Of a stretch of DNA of 64,000 bases, positions 62,854 through 64,000 are shown piece by piece. The stretch spans positions 62,001-126,000 of the forward strand of contig NJFT01000034.1 of assembly GCA_002221725.1 (NCBI GenBank), written 5' to 3'. Each line of letters begins with the position of its first letter. Position 1 is the first letter of the stretch. This DNA is from Scedosporium boydii. Lineage: Eukaryota; Ascomycota; Sordariomycetes; Microascales; Microascaceae. Below the pieces are notes generated by a model. It did no database searches. It was not told the DNA's origin and was given only the letters and a program-made list of their open reading frames with translations. The translations under genes were made by a program, and so were the position numbers.

Positions 62854-63544
62854 CTACAACAGTTGTTTATAGAAGAATGTCTCTGCTCTCAAACCACCTC
62901 CGGGACTTATAGCAAAGTCGGGAATCTTGCCAACTTCAACATATCCCAACTTCCTATATAAGGCTTCGGCCACAGTTCCAGTCTCAGCATCCGTCATCTA
63001 TCAAATATCGCAAGTTATTAGTAGAAGATCCATGATTTCGCTTGAGGGATATTCAGTGTGCTTAGGGGTGAGCCCTCTACGTAGGCGTGAATGGATCTGA
63101 TCGTACCAGAAGTGTCCTCCCCCTTCGAAGAGCTTCAACTTCCAGGGTCTTCATAAGGGCTGTCGCACCGCCTCTCCTTCGAAATTTCGGGCTCACGATA
63201 AGCTTCTCAACCCAGCCTCGGAAAGGACCAGTCTCGGAGTAGGGTATGGAGAGAGTCACGGCTCCCATCAGCTGTAGTCCGGACTGGGTAGGCTGAGACT
63301 CAGACTCGTCAAAGAGGAGAACCATGAATCGTTTTCCTTCGCGGATATCGGCAATGACATCCTTCCAGAACTTGAGCAGCTTATCTTGATCCAGTGGCGG
63401 AAGAAAAGTGACTATGCTATGGTCGGAAGTGATGCAGTTGGCGTGGATGGCAGCGAGATACGGAATGAGGTGGGTCTCATTCTCGGTAAAAAGCCGAGTC
63501 GAGACGCCCGGTCGTGTGGCCTCGGTGAGGTCGGGGGATAGCAT
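62854..63544 (-). CDS. GNAT-family N-acetyltransferase
   Basis: GNAT enzymes move an acetyl group from acetyl-CoA to an amine; the substrate here is unknown. Two exons join in frame: 63544-63107 and 62997-62854, giving 193 residues. Strand beta-4 and the acetyl-CoA loop are visible as VEKLIVSPKFRRRGGATALM, with the R-x-x-G-x-A type motif RRRGGA at 122-127. The second exon carries DAETGTVAEALYRKLGYVEVGKIPDFAI, a typical GNAT C-terminal half in which the tyrosine of LYRKLGY is often catalytic. The ending FFYKQLL is usual for bacterial- and fungal-type small-molecule GNATs. The start is the first ATG in frame (MLSPDLTEATRP); an upstream non-coding exon is possible. Confidence 0.9.
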
Positions 63545-64000
63545 CTTTCCTCTCGAGTCTGGCAACAGCTGGGAGAGGAAGGAGAAAAATTTTCACTCGA
63601 GATCTCACACTTTGCGTCCTCGAGATGTCAACTGATCTAGTGCATACAGCACTTGTATTGATTGTTGTTAAGACCGAAAGGACCGTGAGATTGGTAAAAG
63701 TAGGAAGGTTCGTGGTCTTACACCAATGTGTGCCCCTTTGCTGACCTCTGACGGATCGAGGGTGGAAATGTAAGATGTTAAGTAGGAGACTTGAGCTTAT
63801 GGCAGATGTTAGCATATCGGACTTAGATGGTCATATCAGGATATTATGTTGGTTTACCGAGGATTTTGCCGTTTTGAGAGTTAGAAAGTGCCAGGATCTA
63901 GAGAAATACGCTCACTTTTCTGCAGCAAGGATCAATGCAAGCAAGAGGCGAAAGTGGTGGCAGACACACAAACGCACACATACACACACCGAGAGACCGG
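63545..64000. other. Upstream region of the acetyltransferase gene
   Basis: No gene is recognised up to the window edge. A CA-rich simple stretch occupies about 63964-63990. The region should hold the promoter and 5' UTR of the GNAT gene. Confidence 0.5.

Overview
This is a window of nuclear DNA from a filamentous ascomycete, most likely a Sordariomycete. Genes carry many short introns (about 50-120 bp) with GTRNGY donors, CTAAC/CTGAC-type branch sites and YAG acceptors. The protein set is typical of Pezizomycotina, including a group III G-alpha and a Hog1 MAP kinase, and intergenic spaces are long (1-7 kb). I see no transposon, CRISPR array, rRNA or convincing tRNA. I built the exon models by hand; frames close and the proteins match well-known families, but nothing was searched or aligned by computer.

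Layout. Eight consecutive genes lie on the minus strand from 0.8 to 47.5 kb: AVL9 (late secretory DENN-type protein, 817-3361), HOG1 (stress MAP kinase, 6689-8501), glycogen phosphorylase (11947-15224), a group III G-protein alpha subunit (18936-20573), an uncharacterised protein with an SH3-like domain (27761-30595), an anoctamin/Ist2-like membrane protein (34456-37328), an RBMS/Scr-like two-RRM RNA-binding protein (38295-40455) and NADPH-cytochrome P450 reductase (45152-47497). A very large Furry/Mor2/Tao3 gene (about 50138-57902) then runs on the plus strand. It is followed by DIB1 (U5 snRNP, minus, 58695-59284), SEC62 (ER translocon, plus, 59916-61302) and a GNAT acetyltransferase (minus, 62854-63544).

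The genes are conserved cellular machinery and do not form a biosynthetic or defence cluster. A loose theme is stress and nutrient signalling: Hog1, a cAMP-pathway type G-alpha and glycogen phosphorylase (with a conserved N-terminal phosphorylation site and a STRE-rich upstream region) lie within 14 kb. DIB1 and SEC62 share a 631 bp divergent promoter.

The most unusual signal is outside the genes. The 9-mer TACGAAGTA (or its complement TACTTCGTA) occurs 21 times by my reading, against about 0.5 expected, always between genes, with ten copies in the 7.2 kb gene-free interval 20574-27760. The word can fold as a C-GAA-G mini-hairpin. Other points are an unresolved first exon and a TAGTAG acceptor in the Mor2 gene, two possible C-termini in the anoctamin, and tiny terminal exons in the RNA-binding protein and the P450 reductase.
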